In this document: one piece after another, positions 45,591 to 54,745 of the stretch | Numbering within the stretch: position 1 is the stretch's first letter | Layout of the letters: each line of letters opens with the position of its first letter | NCBI RefSeq assembly: GCF_030698145.1 | Contig: NZ_JAUYNW010000080.1 | Span: 1-64,000 of the forward strand | Reading direction: 5' to 3' | From: Phenylobacterium sp. | GTDB lineage: Bacteria > Pseudomonadota > Alphaproteobacteria > Caulobacterales > Caulobacteraceae | Length of the DNA: 64,000 nt | The notes under the pieces: generated by a model | What the model was told of the DNA's origin: nothing | The model's input: only the letters and a program-made list of their open reading frames with translations | Databases searched by the model: none | Position numbers and translations under genes: made by a program

Positions 45591-46610
45591 TTACGTCGGG
45601 AAGCGGCGATCCATCCAGCCCAGGATGAGGCGATTGACCTCGTCGGGCTTCTCCTGCTGCGTCCAATGACCGGAATCCTTGATCAAGACCTTTTCTAGGT
45701 CGCCGATCACCTCCTGCATGCCGTCGGCCATGGCGGGGGAGAGGACCACGTCCTTCTCGGCCATGATCATCAGGCAGGGGATGCCGTCTACGCGGGTCGG
45801 CAGGCTGGCCGAGCGTTCCCAGTTGCGGGTGAAGTTGCGGTACCAGTTGATCCCGCCGGTGAACCCGGTGCGCTCGAAGGACTCGACGAAAGCCGCCAAC
45901 TCGTCGGAACTGAGGAGCTGGTTGGCGGTGTCGGACTTGTCCCAGGCCTTCAGCGCGTCGCCGAAGGCGAAGGTCGGGGTTTCGGCGGTCGGTTCGCCGC
46001 TCAGGGCCAGGCCGGCCCCGGAACCCTCGCCGATAGCGGCCTCCAGCGCTGCGGGGGTGCGCATGAAGAAGCGCATGGTCTTGTCGACGTCGGCGCCCAG
46101 GGCCGCATCGGCCACGCCCGGCTTCTGGAACCAGACGATGTACATGTCCTCGCCAAACATCATCCGCATGCCGGCGATGGGGTCCATGGGCGGGCGGCGC
46201 ATGAAGGGGGTGTTGAGCCCGACGATCCCGGCGACCCGCGTAGGGTGCATCAGGGGCAGGGCCCAGACGACGATGCCACCCCAGTCGTGGCCGACGAACA
46301 CCGCCTTCTCCACGCCCAGGTGATCCAGCAACGCCACGAGGTCGCCGGTCAGGTGATCCATGTCGTAGTCGGTGATCGCGTCCGGCGCAGAGGTTAGGCC
46401 GTAGCCGCGCTGGTCGGGCGCGATGGCCCAACGGCCGGCGGCCTCGCAGGCCGCGAGCTGATGACGCCACGAAAAGGCCAGCTCCGGAAAGCCGTGGCAG
46501 AAGATGATCGGAACGCCTTCTCCGCGCGGCCCGACCTCGTAATAGGCCATGTCGACACCGTTGACGGTGGCGTGCTGGACGGGCGGCATCTGACGGGCGA
46601 GGGCGGACAT
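45591..46610 (-). CDS. Epoxide-hydrolase-like alpha/beta hydrolase
   Basis: The 339-residue product has IIFCHGFPELAFSWRHQL (HGxP oxyanion motif), APDQRGYGLTSAP, the nucleophile elbow VGHDWGGIVVW (Asp, not Ser, as expected for epoxide hydrolases and haloalkane dehalogenases) and KDSGHWTQQEKP with the catalytic His. The HGFPE motif favours an epoxide hydrolase. The ATG at 46610 follows GGAG by six bases; the much longer upstream frame is antisense to the Bcr gene. The gene is upstream of pip in the same direction. Confidence 0.88.
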   Translation of the reverse strand: MSALARQMPPVQHATVNGVDMAYYEVGPRGEGVPIIFCHGFPELAFSWRHQLAACEAAGRWAIAPDQRGYGLTSAPDAITDYDMDHLTGDLVALLDHLGVEKAVFVGHDWGGIVVWALPLMHPTRVAGIVGLNTPFMRRPPMDPIAGMRMMFGEDMYIVWFQKPGVADAALGADVDKTMRFFMRTPAALEAAIGEGSGAGLALSGEPTAETPTFAFGDALKAWDKSDTANQLLSSDELAAFVESFERTGFTGGINWYRNFTRNWERSASLPTRVDGIPCLMIMAEKDVVLSPAMADGMQEVIGDLEKVLIKDSGHWTQQEKPDEVNRLILGWMDRRFPT

Positions 46611-46709
46611 GGGCGGCTCCGTGGAGGTTCTGGCGGCAGCCTGGCAGGCTTCCTTGCGCGGAAGGCAAGCTCGGCTTGGCTGTGACGTGAACCACGCTAG
46701 AAGGGCGCC

Positions 46710-47915
46710 ATGACAGACCAGCGCCCCGCCGAAGAACGCACGCCCTGGGGCCTGGTGATCCTGCTGGGATCGCTGACCGCCTTCGCGCCCATGTCCATCG
46801 ACATGTACCTGCCCAGCCTGCCGGCCATCGGCGAGTCGCTGGGCGCGAGCGCGTCGCAGACCCAGGCGACGGTGGCCGCCTTCTTCGCCGGTATGGCCAT
46901 CGGCCAGTTCCTCTACGGCCCGGCTTCGGACCGGTTCGGCCGACGCGCTCCGATCATGGTTGGCATCGCGATCTTCATCGCCGCCTCGATCGTCTGCGCG
47001 CTTGCGACGTCGCCGGAGATGCTGATCGGCGCGCGGTTCGTCCAGGCCCTGGGCGGCTGCGCCGGCGGGGTGGTGTCGCGCGCCATCGTCCGCGACCGAT
47101 TCAACCACACCGAGACGGCGCGGATGCTGTCGCTGATGATGCTGATCATGGGGCTGGCGCCGATCCTGGCCCCGCTGCTGGGCGGCGTACTCCTGGCCCT
47201 AGGCGGCTGGCGGTGGAATTTCTGGGTGCTGGCCCTGTTCGGCCTAGCCTGCGGCGCGGCCGCCTTCTTCCGGCTCAAAGAGTCCCGTTCGGACGAGACC
47301 GCGGCCCAAGCCGCCTCCGAGAACCCGGTCCAGGCCTATCTCGCCCTGCTGGGCCAGCCGAGGCTGGTGGGATACGCCCTGGCCGGCAGCCTGAACGGCG
47401 CGACCCTGTTCACCTACATCTCCGCCTCGCCGGAACTGCTGATGGGGACCTATGGCATCTCGCCCTCAGCCTTCGGGTGGGTGTTCGGCCTCAACGCCGC
47501 GGCGGTGATCGGGGCCAGCCAGATCAATCGCTACGTCCTGCGGCGTTGGACGCCCGACGAGGTGCTGGAACGTGCGAGCGTGGTCGCCGTCGCCGCGGCC
47601 GTGGCGCTGGCCGCCGCGGCGCTCACCGGCTTCGGCGAGCGCTGGAGCGTGCTGCCCCTGCTGTTCGTGCTGCTGGGCAGCTACGGTTTCATGCAGGGCA
47701 ACACCGTGGCTGGTGCGCTGAACGTCGACCCGAAGCGCGCCGGATCGATCTCGGCCCTGACCGGCGGGGCCTCGTTCGGGGTCGGCGCCCTTACCGCCAG
47801 CCTGGCCGGCGCCATGCACGACGGGACGCCGCGGCCGATGGCCCTGGTGATGCTGGCGGCCCTGGTGGGATCGGCGCTGACGCTGCGGTTCCTGGCGCTG
47901 CCGAAGAAGGCCTAG
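46710..47915 (+). CDS. Bcr/CflA-family multidrug efflux MFS transporter
   Basis: Twelve membrane segments are present. The N-terminal TAFAPMSIDMYLPSLPAIG and the first loop YGPASDRFGRRAPIMVG match the Bcr/CflA subfamily of drug-proton antiporters. At 401 residues it is full length. It diverges from the epoxide-hydrolase gene, and its TAG stop shares CTAG with the stop of the convergent DUF423 gene. The drug range cannot be told. Confidence 0.92.
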   Translation: MTDQRPAEERTPWGLVILLGSLTAFAPMSIDMYLPSLPAIGESLGASASQTQATVAAFFAGMAIGQFLYGPASDRFGRRAPIMVGIAIFIAASIVCALATSPEMLIGARFVQALGGCAGGVVSRAIVRDRFNHTETARMLSLMMLIMGLAPILAPLLGGVLLALGGWRWNFWVLALFGLACGAAAFFRLKESRSDETAAQAASENPVQAYLALLGQPRLVGYALAGSLNGATLFTYISASPELLMGTYGISPSAFGWVFGLNAAAVIGASQINRYVLRRWTPDEVLERASVVAVAAAVALAAAALTGFGERWSVLPLLFVLLGSYGFMQGNTVAGALNVDPKRAGSISALTGGASFGVGALTASLAGAMHDGTPRPMALVMLAALVGSALTLRFLALPKKA

Positions 47916-48286
47916 GCTCGGTCCACGTCCCGGGCGGCCCAGGCCAAGGTCGCCCAGCCGATCAGGAACAGCAGGCCTCCGATCGGCGTCACCGCCCCCA
48001 GCCAGCGCGGCCCGCCCAGGGCCATGGCGTAGAGCGAGCCTGAGAACACCACCACGCCCGAGAGAAAGAAGGCCGGCGCGCGCCGGGCGTTCTTCGCGCC
48101 GATGTTCATAAAGGTGGCGCAGGCGAAGGTGGCCATGGTGTGCATGAAGCCATAGGTCGATCCGGTGCGCAGCCACTCCTGGGCCTTGGGATCGGAGACG
48201 CCATGGGCGGCGAAGGCTCCGACGGCGACGGCGACAAACCCGCCGGCCGCGGCCAGCGTCATCCAGGTGCGGCGGGTCCAGATCAT
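47912..48286 (-). CDS. DUF423 membrane protein
   Basis: The 124-residue protein has four hydrophobic segments and the diagnostic AVGAFAAHGVSDPKAQEWLRTG, FMHTMATFAC and FSGSLYAMALGG, WLGAVTPIGGLLFLIGW of DUF423 (YgdD-like) proteins. The function is unknown. The start codon is separated from the amidase stop by a single base, so they are co-translated. Confidence 0.9.
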   Translation of the reverse strand: MIWTRRTWMTLAAAGGFVAVAVGAFAAHGVSDPKAQEWLRTGSTYGFMHTMATFACATFMNIGAKNARRAPAFFLSGVVVFSGSLYAMALGGPRWLGAVTPIGGLLFLIGWATLAWAARDVDRA

Positions 48287-48287
48287 C

Positions 48288-49718
48288 TCAGCCCCATAGC
48301 TGGGGCCGGCGATCCTTCCAAGGCGCTTCCTTCTCCAATTGCGCGGCGAGGCGGAAGAGGGTCGCTTCGTCGGCGAAACGAGCAGTGAACATCATGCCGA
48401 TGGGCAATCCGTTGGCGGACATCTCTAGCGGCAGAGACATGGACGGCTGGCCCGAGAAGTTGAACGGCGGGGTGTAGGGGAAGGCCGCGCCCTGGCGGCG
48501 GTTCACCTCGCGCGGCTCCAGGTTCACCGGATCGATATGCCCGACCTCAGGAACGCTCGTGCCCAGGACCGGGCAGAGATAGACGTCCCAGTTCTCGAAG
48601 AAGGCCAGGGTCTTGCGATTGAGCACCCGCAGGTCCTGCCAGCCACGCCACGCCTGCTCACCGGTGACCTTACGTCCGCCCTTCAGCGAGGCCCAGGTCA
48701 GGGGCTCCAGTTCGTCGGGCTCGGGCTCGCGGCCGATCTGCTCGATGAGCCGAGCCATGTCGGCGGCGAAGTTGGCGCCGGAGACCGGTCCGCGCGCCGC
48801 GTAGAGGGCGCGGTAGTCGATGCCGAGGCCCTTCTCCACCACCTCGTGGCCCAGGCGCCTCAGCAGATCGGCGGTGCGCTCCAAGGCGGCTTGGATCTGC
48901 GGCTCAATAGGCCGACCTGACGGGGTCTCCGACGACCAGGCGATGCGCAGCTTGCCAGGGCTCCGCTCGATCTCCTCCACATAGGGCCGTTCCTTCGGCG
49001 GCGCGGCGAAGGGGGCGTCGGCGCGGGGCGTGCCGGTGGCGTCCAGCATGGCGGCCGAGTCGCGCACGGTGCGGGTGACCACATGGTCGACGGTGAAGCC
49101 CATGGCGTAGGCGGTGTCGTCCGGCCCGTTGGGATTGCGGTCGCGGGTGACCTTAAGCCCCACCAGGCCGCAGCAGGCGGCCGGGATGCGGATCGAGCCC
49201 AGGCCGTCGCTGGCGTGGGCCAGGGGCACGATGCCGGCGGCCACTGAGGAGGCCGCGCCGCCCGAGGAGCCGCCGGAGATATGGTTGGGGTTCCAGGGAT
49301 TGCGACAGGCGCCCAGATGAGCGCCCTCGGTCGTGCCGGTGATGCCGTATTCCGGGGTGTTGGTCTTGCCCAGCGGCACCACGCCGGCCCCGCGATAGCG
49401 TGCGGTGAGGTCGCCGTCGTCGGTGTCCACCACGCTGGCGGCGAACTTGCTGCCATAGCTGCGCGGCCAGCCGGCCACCGGCATGCCCAGGTCCTTGATC
49501 AGGAAGGGCACGCCCCGGAACGGCCCGTCGGGCAGGGGCCCTTTCGCGGTCTCGCGGGCCTCGTCATAGGCCTTGTAGACCACGGCGTTGAGCGTCGGGT
49601 TGTGGCGTTCGATCCGCTCGATGGCGGCGTCGACGAGCTCCAGCGGCGTGACGTCGCCCTTGGCCACCAGGGCGGCGAGCGAGAGGCCGTCGTGCTCGGA
49701 ATAGTCGCTGATCGGCAT
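48288..49718 (-). CDS. Amidase (amidase-signature family)
   Basis: The Ser-cisSer-Lys triad of the family is present: Lys in VPFLIKDLGMPVAG and the two serines in HISGGSSGGAASSVAAG and ASDGLGSIRIPAA. The substrate is an amide that cannot be named. At 476 residues it is full length. The start is only six bases from the end of a class III aminotransferase gene and the stop one base from DUF423, which makes a compact operon. Confidence 0.92.
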   Translation of the reverse strand: MPISDYSEHDGLSLAALVAKGDVTPLELVDAAIERIERHNPTLNAVVYKAYDEARETAKGPLPDGPFRGVPFLIKDLGMPVAGWPRSYGSKFAASVVDTDDGDLTARYRGAGVVPLGKTNTPEYGITGTTEGAHLGACRNPWNPNHISGGSSGGAASSVAAGIVPLAHASDGLGSIRIPAACCGLVGLKVTRDRNPNGPDDTAYAMGFTVDHVVTRTVRDSAAMLDATGTPRADAPFAAPPKERPYVEEIERSPGKLRIAWSSETPSGRPIEPQIQAALERTADLLRRLGHEVVEKGLGIDYRALYAARGPVSGANFAADMARLIEQIGREPEPDELEPLTWASLKGGRKVTGEQAWRGWQDLRVLNRKTLAFFENWDVYLCPVLGTSVPEVGHIDPVNLEPREVNRRQGAAFPYTPPFNFSGQPSMSLPLEMSANGLPIGMMFTARFADEATLFRLAAQLEKEAPWKDRRPQLWG

Positions 49719-49724
49719 GTCGCC

Positions 49725-51002
49725 CTACCTCTGGCCGGCGGAAAGGAATGCGAGTTTCTCGACCGGCGCCAGGCCGGGGGCCTCGCGCTTCAGCACCGCG
49801 AAGGCGCCGTCGGCGGCGTCCAGGGCCTGGTCGATGTCGGCTTCGGTCATCGCAGCGCACAGGAACATGTTGTGCCAAGGATGCATGTAGACGCCGCGCG
49901 CCAGCATCTGGCTGACGAAGCAGAAGCCCTTGCGCAGGTCAGGGTCGTCGTCGAACAGGTAGAGCGGCATCTGGGTCGGGCCCGAGCAGCGCAGGCCGAA
50001 GCCTGCCGCCGCCGCGCGCCCGGTCAAGCCGTGCGCCAGCCGGTCGCCCAGGGCCTCGATGCGCTCCAGATAGTCGGTGTCCCGCACCAGGCGCAGGGTC
50101 TCCAGGGCCGCGGCCATCGGCGCGGCCTGGTACCAGAACGAGCCGGTGACATAGATCGAGGCCGCCGCCTTGCGGGCCTTTTCCGAGCCCAGCAGGGCCG
50201 AGATCGGGTGGCCGTTGGCGATGCACTTGCCCCAGGTGGAGAGGTCCGGCTCGATCCCCAGCAGCGACCAGGAGCAGTCGCGCGCCATGCGCAGACCCGC
50301 GCGCACGTCGTCGACGATCAGCAGGGCGCCGGTCTGGTCGCAGAGCTCCCGCGCGCGGCGGGCATAGGCCGGATCGGGCGCGGCCTGGTCGATGAAGGCG
50401 TCATGCTTGAAGGGGGCGGCGAAGATGGCGGCCAGGTCGTCGCCGGCCTCCGCCACCGCCGCTTCCAGGCTGGCGACGTCGTTGTAGTCGCAGAACACCT
50501 GATGGGCCTTGTCGCTGTCGATGGTCCCGGTCGGGCGGGGCGTGCACCAGGCGGCGGCCCCATGATAGGCGCCGCGGGCGCGGATGATGGTCTTGCGCCG
50601 GGTGTGGGCGCGGGCGGTGACCAGCGCCATGGAGGTGGCGTCCGTGCCGTTCTTGCAGAACATGGCCCAGGCGGCGTGGGTGACCATGGCCGTCAGTTCC
50701 TCGGCCAGACGGACCATCAGCTCCGTGGGTCCGGTCAGGGTGTCGCCCAGGCCGAGCTGGCGGACATAGGCCGCGTCGATCTCGGGATTGGCGTAGCCGA
50801 ACAGGTTGGGCCCGTAGGCGCACATCAGGTCGAGATAACGGTTGCCGTCGACGTCCCAGATATGGGCGCCCTCGGCCTTGGAGAAGAACTGCGGATAGTC
50901 GTCGGGCAGCAGGCCCACGGCCTGGTGGCCGTACATGCCGCCCGGGATCACGGCCTGGGCGCGGTCCCGCAAGGCTCTGTCGAGGCTGTTGGCGCGATCC
51001 AT
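49725..51002 (-). CDS. Class III aminotransferase (glutamate-1-semialdehyde-aminomutase-like)
   Basis: The start MDRANSLDRALRDRAQAVIP, GNRYLDLMCAYGPNLFGYA, FCKNGTDATSMALVTAR, LIVDDVRAGLRMARDC and the PLP lysine in LSTWGKCIANGHPISALLG are the class III pattern. It resembles HemL-like enzymes, but VDDVRAG replaces the usual FDEV(I/M)TG, so it is probably not HemL itself. The ATG at 51002 follows GGGAG. The product is likely to work on an amino acid related to the amide cleaved by the adjacent amidase. Confidence 0.88.
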   Translation of the reverse strand: MDRANSLDRALRDRAQAVIPGGMYGHQAVGLLPDDYPQFFSKAEGAHIWDVDGNRYLDLMCAYGPNLFGYANPEIDAAYVRQLGLGDTLTGPTELMVRLAEELTAMVTHAAWAMFCKNGTDATSMALVTARAHTRRKTIIRARGAYHGAAAWCTPRPTGTIDSDKAHQVFCDYNDVASLEAAVAEAGDDLAAIFAAPFKHDAFIDQAAPDPAYARRARELCDQTGALLIVDDVRAGLRMARDCSWSLLGIEPDLSTWGKCIANGHPISALLGSEKARKAAASIYVTGSFWYQAAPMAAALETLRLVRDTDYLERIEALGDRLAHGLTGRAAAAGFGLRCSGPTQMPLYLFDDDPDLRKGFCFVSQMLARGVYMHPWHNMFLCAAMTEADIDQALDAADGAFAVLKREAPGLAPVEKLAFLSAGQR

Positions 51003-51113
51003 CGCTGTCTCCCTCCGCCCGGCGCGTTTTCTTGTGGCCCTAAGCGTCGTCGACCTTACCCCGACCTCGCGCCTCGGCAACCATGCCGAGGCGCGAGGCG
51101 GACCCGGAGGAGG

Positions 51114-51629
51114 TTAGACCGGCTGAGCGCCGGCCAGGAAGTCCATCTTGCCCAGCGGGACGCCCTGGCTGCGCAGCACGCCATAGGCGGTGGTCACGTG
51201 GAACAGGAAGTTGGGCAGCGAGAAGCGCAGCAGGAAGTCCGTCGCCGTGAAGGTCATGGTGCGGCCGGGGAACTTCAGCTCAATGGTCCGGTCCTCACCG
51301 CCGTCGACCTGCTCGCGCTTGATGGTCTCGAGGAATGCGATGGTCTTGGCGACCCGCTCCTTGAGCTGCGGATAGCTCGTTTCCTCATCGGGGAAGCTGG
51401 GCGGGGTGATGGCCGCCAGGCGCGCGCCGCCGCCCTTGGCCGCGTCGCTGGCCAGTTGGATCTGGCCGACCAGGCTGTGCATGTCGGGCGCGAGCCGGGC
51501 CTCGGCGAGGGTCGAGAGCGCGACACCGTTGGCCTCGGCGTGGGCCTGGGCCTTGTCGAGCATGGCCGCGAGGTTGCGCAGCATATGCAGGTAGCCGGGG
51601 ATCGAGGCGTCGTAGAGGGATAGGGACAA
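51114..51629 (-). CDS. DUF1993 family protein
   Basis: The 171-residue protein begins MSLSLYDASIPGYLHMLRNL and has ARLAPDMHSLVGQIQLASD, then DFLLRFSLPNFLFHVTTAYG near the end, the order found in DUF1993, a DinB-like four-helix family of unknown function. It is 111 bases upstream of the aminotransferase gene and 67 bases downstream of exoD on the same strand. Confidence 0.9.
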   Translation of the reverse strand: MSLSLYDASIPGYLHMLRNLAAMLDKAQAHAEANGVALSTLAEARLAPDMHSLVGQIQLASDAAKGGGARLAAITPPSFPDEETSYPQLKERVAKTIAFLETIKREQVDGGEDRTIELKFPGRTMTFTATDFLLRFSLPNFLFHVTTAYGVLRSQGVPLGKMDFLAGAQPV

Positions 51630-51696
51630 GGCAGGCTCCGATGGCTGGGGTTGTGCACGCCAGATAGGGCGGCGCGAGCACCTTCGCCATGGCGCC

Positions 51697-52320
51697 TCAG
51701 AACATGCCCACCAGGGTGGTGAAGAAGGCGATGATCGCCGCGAGGATCGCCTTGGAGAAGATCCACAACACGGCGATGGAGATGACCGCGAAGATCCAGC
51801 CGATGATGGCCGCCAGCCCGTCGCGCTCGGCCCCGCCGATGGCGAAGGCGGCGATGGCGAAGGAGGGCAGCATGTTGCCGAACGGAATCGGCAGGAAGAC
51901 GATCAGCGAGAGCACGAAGCAGAGCAGGCCCACCAGCCGGTCGCCGACCGGATTGTACATGAAGGTCAGCCGGGGCCGCAGGCGCCGCTCGATCCGTTCC
52001 AGATAGGGCTTCAGCTTGGCCGACAGGGCGCGGAAGTCGGCCATGCTCATCTCGCGCTCGAGCAGGGCCTTGGGCAGCCAGAGCGTCCGATGGCCCAGCA
52101 TCCACTGGGCGGTGATGAAGATCAGCGGCGCGCCCAGCAGGGCCGAGACGCCCGGCGGCATGGGCAGGACCAGGGGGGCGGCGAAGACGAACATCAGGGC
52201 GCCGAAGGCGCGGTCGCCGAAGGTCTCTATGACGTGGGCGACCTTGACCTTGCGCGTCGAACGCTGGCCGATCTGCTCGAGCAGTTCGGAAACGCGCGCG
52301 GCTCTGGAGGGTTCGGACAT
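51697..52320 (-). CDS. exoD: ExoD-family membrane protein
   Basis: The 207-residue protein has GDRAFGALMFVFAAPLVLPM and LPIPFGNMLPSFAIAAFAIG, signature stretches of ExoD (PF06055), a membrane family linked in rhizobia to exopolysaccharide production and alkali tolerance. About four membrane segments are predicted. No polysaccharide genes are nearby, so the role here is open. It diverges from the MFS gene at 52431. Confidence 0.85.
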   Translation of the reverse strand: MSEPSRAARVSELLEQIGQRSTRKVKVAHVIETFGDRAFGALMFVFAAPLVLPMPPGVSALLGAPLIFITAQWMLGHRTLWLPKALLEREMSMADFRALSAKLKPYLERIERRLRPRLTFMYNPVGDRLVGLLCFVLSLIVFLPIPFGNMLPSFAIAAFAIGGAERDGLAAIIGWIFAVISIAVLWIFSKAILAAIIAFFTTLVGMF

Positions 52321-52430
52321 CGCAGCTTGGCGCTACCATGCGTCGAGGGCGTTGCGGAAGACAAAGAGCGCGAGTCTTTGGAGATGTCGCAAGAATGGCG
52401 CAGACGACTCGCAGTAGCTGACGTCGCTAG

Positions 52431-53591
52431 ATGAACCAGCCCGTCCGCCTTGGCCTGTTTTACGCCGCCCTGTTCGTCGGCAGCGGCGCGAGCTCGCCCT
52501 ATATTCCGGTCTGGTTCGCCAGCCGAGGGCTCTCGGGTGCGGAGATCGGCCTGATCCTGTCGGCGCCCATGCTGGCGCGCGCGGTGACGGCGCCGGCCAT
52601 CGCAATGTGGGCCGACAGCTTCAAGCTGCGGCGCACGCCAATGGTCCTGATGGCCCTGGCCGTGGCCGGCGCCTATGGCTTGCTGGCCGCGCCGTTCGGC
52701 TTCGCCTGGTGGTTCGGGGTCTGGTTCTTCGCCTCGAGCGTGTTCGCCACCATCATCCCCCTGGCCGATGTCATCGTGTTCAGCCGCGCCCGCCTGGACG
52801 GATTCAACTTCGGCTGGCCGCGCGGCATCGGATCGGCGGCCTTCATCGTGGCCAATGTGACTGTCGGCGCCCTGCTGGTCCGTCACGCACCGGAACTGGT
52901 GCTCATCTGGATCACGGCCGCCGCGCTGCTGGCGGCCCTGGGTGCGCGGCTGCTGTTGCCGCCCGATCCCGTGCGCGAAGGCGGCGCGGGCAGCCGGTTG
53001 GCCGAGCGGATGGGTGGCCTCAAGGACCTGCTGCGGGACGGGGACTTCATGTTGGCGGTGGTGTCTGTCGGCCTGATCCAGTCGGCGCACGCGTTCTACT
53101 ACGCCTTCTCGACCTTGGCGTGGACGCAGCAAGGGGTGCCCGAGAGCATGACCGGCGCGCTCTGGGGGTTCGGGGTCGCGGTCGAGGTGGGGTTCCTGTG
53201 GTTCATGGAGCCCTGGCGGCGGCGGATGGGGCCGCGCAACCTGCTGGTCATGGGCGGGGCCGCGGCCGTGGTGCGTTGGACCGCGCTGGCCTTCGCGCCG
53301 CCGCTCTGGATGGTCTTCCCGCTGCAGGCGCTGCACACCTTCACCTACGCCGCCACCTTCATGGCGTCGATGCAGCTGGTCGAGCGGCTGTCGACCCCGG
53401 CCAACGCCTCGGCCGCCCAGACCATCAACTCGGCGCTGTCGGGCGGGATCCTGATGGGCGTGGCGACCATCGGCTCAGGCTGGCTGTTCGACGTCGCCGG
53501 AGCCAAGGGCTATCTCGCCATGTCGGCCATGGCCGCCCTGGGGCTGATCGGGGCGTTGCGGCTCTACGGCCTCCGGCGCCTGGACGCCTGA
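52431..53591 (+). CDS. MFS transporter (MFS_1-like, PPP-transporter type)
   Basis: Twelve hydrophobic segments, the start VRLGLFYAALFVGSGASSPY and the motif LSGAEIGLILSAPMLARAV are close to the 3-phenylpropionate-transporter-like MFS subgroup. FVERLST-like SMQLVERLSTPANASAAQT is another group feature. The solute is unknown. There is no clear Shine-Dalgarno before the ATG at 52431, so translation may be leaderless. Confidence 0.83.
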   Translation: MNQPVRLGLFYAALFVGSGASSPYIPVWFASRGLSGAEIGLILSAPMLARAVTAPAIAMWADSFKLRRTPMVLMALAVAGAYGLLAAPFGFAWWFGVWFFASSVFATIIPLADVIVFSRARLDGFNFGWPRGIGSAAFIVANVTVGALLVRHAPELVLIWITAAALLAALGARLLLPPDPVREGGAGSRLAERMGGLKDLLRDGDFMLAVVSVGLIQSAHAFYYAFSTLAWTQQGVPESMTGALWGFGVAVEVGFLWFMEPWRRRMGPRNLLVMGGAAAVVRWTALAFAPPLWMVFPLQALHTFTYAATFMASMQLVERLSTPANASAAQTINSALSGGILMGVATIGSGWLFDVAGAKGYLAMSAMAALGLIGALRLYGLRRLDA

Positions 53592-53667
53592 GCTTACGCC
53601 ACGACAGTCTTGCGGGCTCTTGGGAAGCGGCGACTATGCGCCCAACGGATAGGTTGGGAGATCAGTC

Positions 53668-54681
53668 ATGCGGGCCCTGCAAGCCGCCGCGCCCTGGGGC
53701 GCCGACAACCTGAAGGTCGCCGAGGTGGCCGACCCGACTCCCGGCCCAGGCCAGGTCTTGGTTCGCATGAAGGCGGTGTCGCTGAACTACCGCGACTTAC
53801 TGATGATCAACGGCATGTACGGCCGCGGATCGACCAATACGGACGATGTGATTACGCCCTTTTCCGACGGCTGCGGGATCGTGGAGGCCGTGGGGCCGGG
53901 CGTCACGCGGGCGGCGGTGGGGGACCGGGTGGCGAGCCTGTTCTTCCAGGCCTGGAACTCGGGCCGACCGACGCTGGAGAAGCTGTCCTCGGCCCTCGGA
54001 TTCCCGATCCCGGGCGCCGGGCGTGAGCTGGCGGTGTTCAGCCAGGACGGCGTGTCCAAGGTCCCCGACTTCCTGACCGACCAGCAGGTGGCGACCCTGC
54101 CGTGCGCGGCGCTGACGGCGTGGCGCGGCCTGTTCGAGGACGCGCGGCTGGAGCCCGGCGACACCGTCGTCCTGCAGGGCACCGGCGGCGTCTCGATCTT
54201 CGGGCTGCAGTTCGCCAAGGCGGCCGGCTACCGCACCGTCATCACCTCCTCGTCCGACGAGAAGCTGGCGCGGGCCAAGGCGCTCGGCGCCAACCACCTG
54301 ATCAACTATCGCACGACGCCTGAGTGGGGCAGGGCGGTGCGCGAGATCGTACCGGACGGCGCCGATTTCATCATGGAGGTCGGCGGCGGAGGCACCATTC
54401 AGCAAAGCCTGCGCGCCATTCGCATCGGCGGTCACATCGCCATCATCGGTGTGGTGGCCGGCGCGGGGGACATCAATCCGGCCGTCCTGATCGGCAACTC
54501 GGCGCGGCTCCAAGGCGTGTCGGTTGGCTCGCGGGAGATGTTCGAGGCCATGTGCCGGTCGATCGAGCTGCACAGGATCTCTCCGGTGGTCGACAAGGTG
54601 TTCCCATGGACCGAGGCCCGCGCGGCCTTCGCCGCCATGGCCGGCGGGGAGCACTTCGGGAAGATCGTCCTGGAGTTCTGA
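53668..54681 (+). CDS. Zinc-independent NAD(P)-dependent alcohol dehydrogenase / quinone oxidoreductase (MDR family)
   Basis: The MDR fold is clear: LNYRDLLMINGMYGRG, SDGCGIVEAVGPGVT, then the Rossmann motif VVLQGTGGVSIFGLQFAKAAG and ALGANHLINYRT. The structural-zinc cysteine cluster and the catalytic-zinc Cys are missing (LNYRDL instead of CG-H), so a quinone-oxidoreductase-like, zinc-free mechanism is inferred. The substrate is not known. The ATG follows GGGAG; the next gene is a GST behind its own palindrome. Confidence 0.85.
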   Translation: MRALQAAAPWGADNLKVAEVADPTPGPGQVLVRMKAVSLNYRDLLMINGMYGRGSTNTDDVITPFSDGCGIVEAVGPGVTRAAVGDRVASLFFQAWNSGRPTLEKLSSALGFPIPGAGRELAVFSQDGVSKVPDFLTDQQVATLPCAALTAWRGLFEDARLEPGDTVVLQGTGGVSIFGLQFAKAAGYRTVITSSSDEKLARAKALGANHLINYRTTPEWGRAVREIVPDGADFIMEVGGGGTIQQSLRAIRIGGHIAIIGVVAGAGDINPAVLIGNSARLQGVSVGSREMFEAMCRSIELHRISPVVDKVFPWTEARAAFAAMAGGEHFGKIVLEF

Positions 54682-54711
54682 GCAGCTTGCGACGGGCGTC
54701 TTCGGTTGATA

Positions 54712-54729
54712 GTTAAGTCAGGACTTAAC
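54712..54729. promoter_or_regulatory. 18 bp palindrome before a GST gene
   Basis: GTTAAGTC (54712-54719) and GACTTAAC (54722-54729) are perfect inverted repeats around AG, 16 bases before the GST start codon. It is AT-rich relative to its surroundings. The pattern is like operators of small winged-helix repressors (ArsR type), but no regulator gene is in the vicinity. Confidence 0.6.
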
Positions 54730-54745
54730 AGATACGGGTCGTCAG

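Noticed and set aside
54713-54728. TTAA-N8-TTAA before the GST gene considered as a CtrA box
   Set aside because: The spacing is eight, not seven, and the full 18 bp is a perfect palindrome, which fits a dimeric repressor better.
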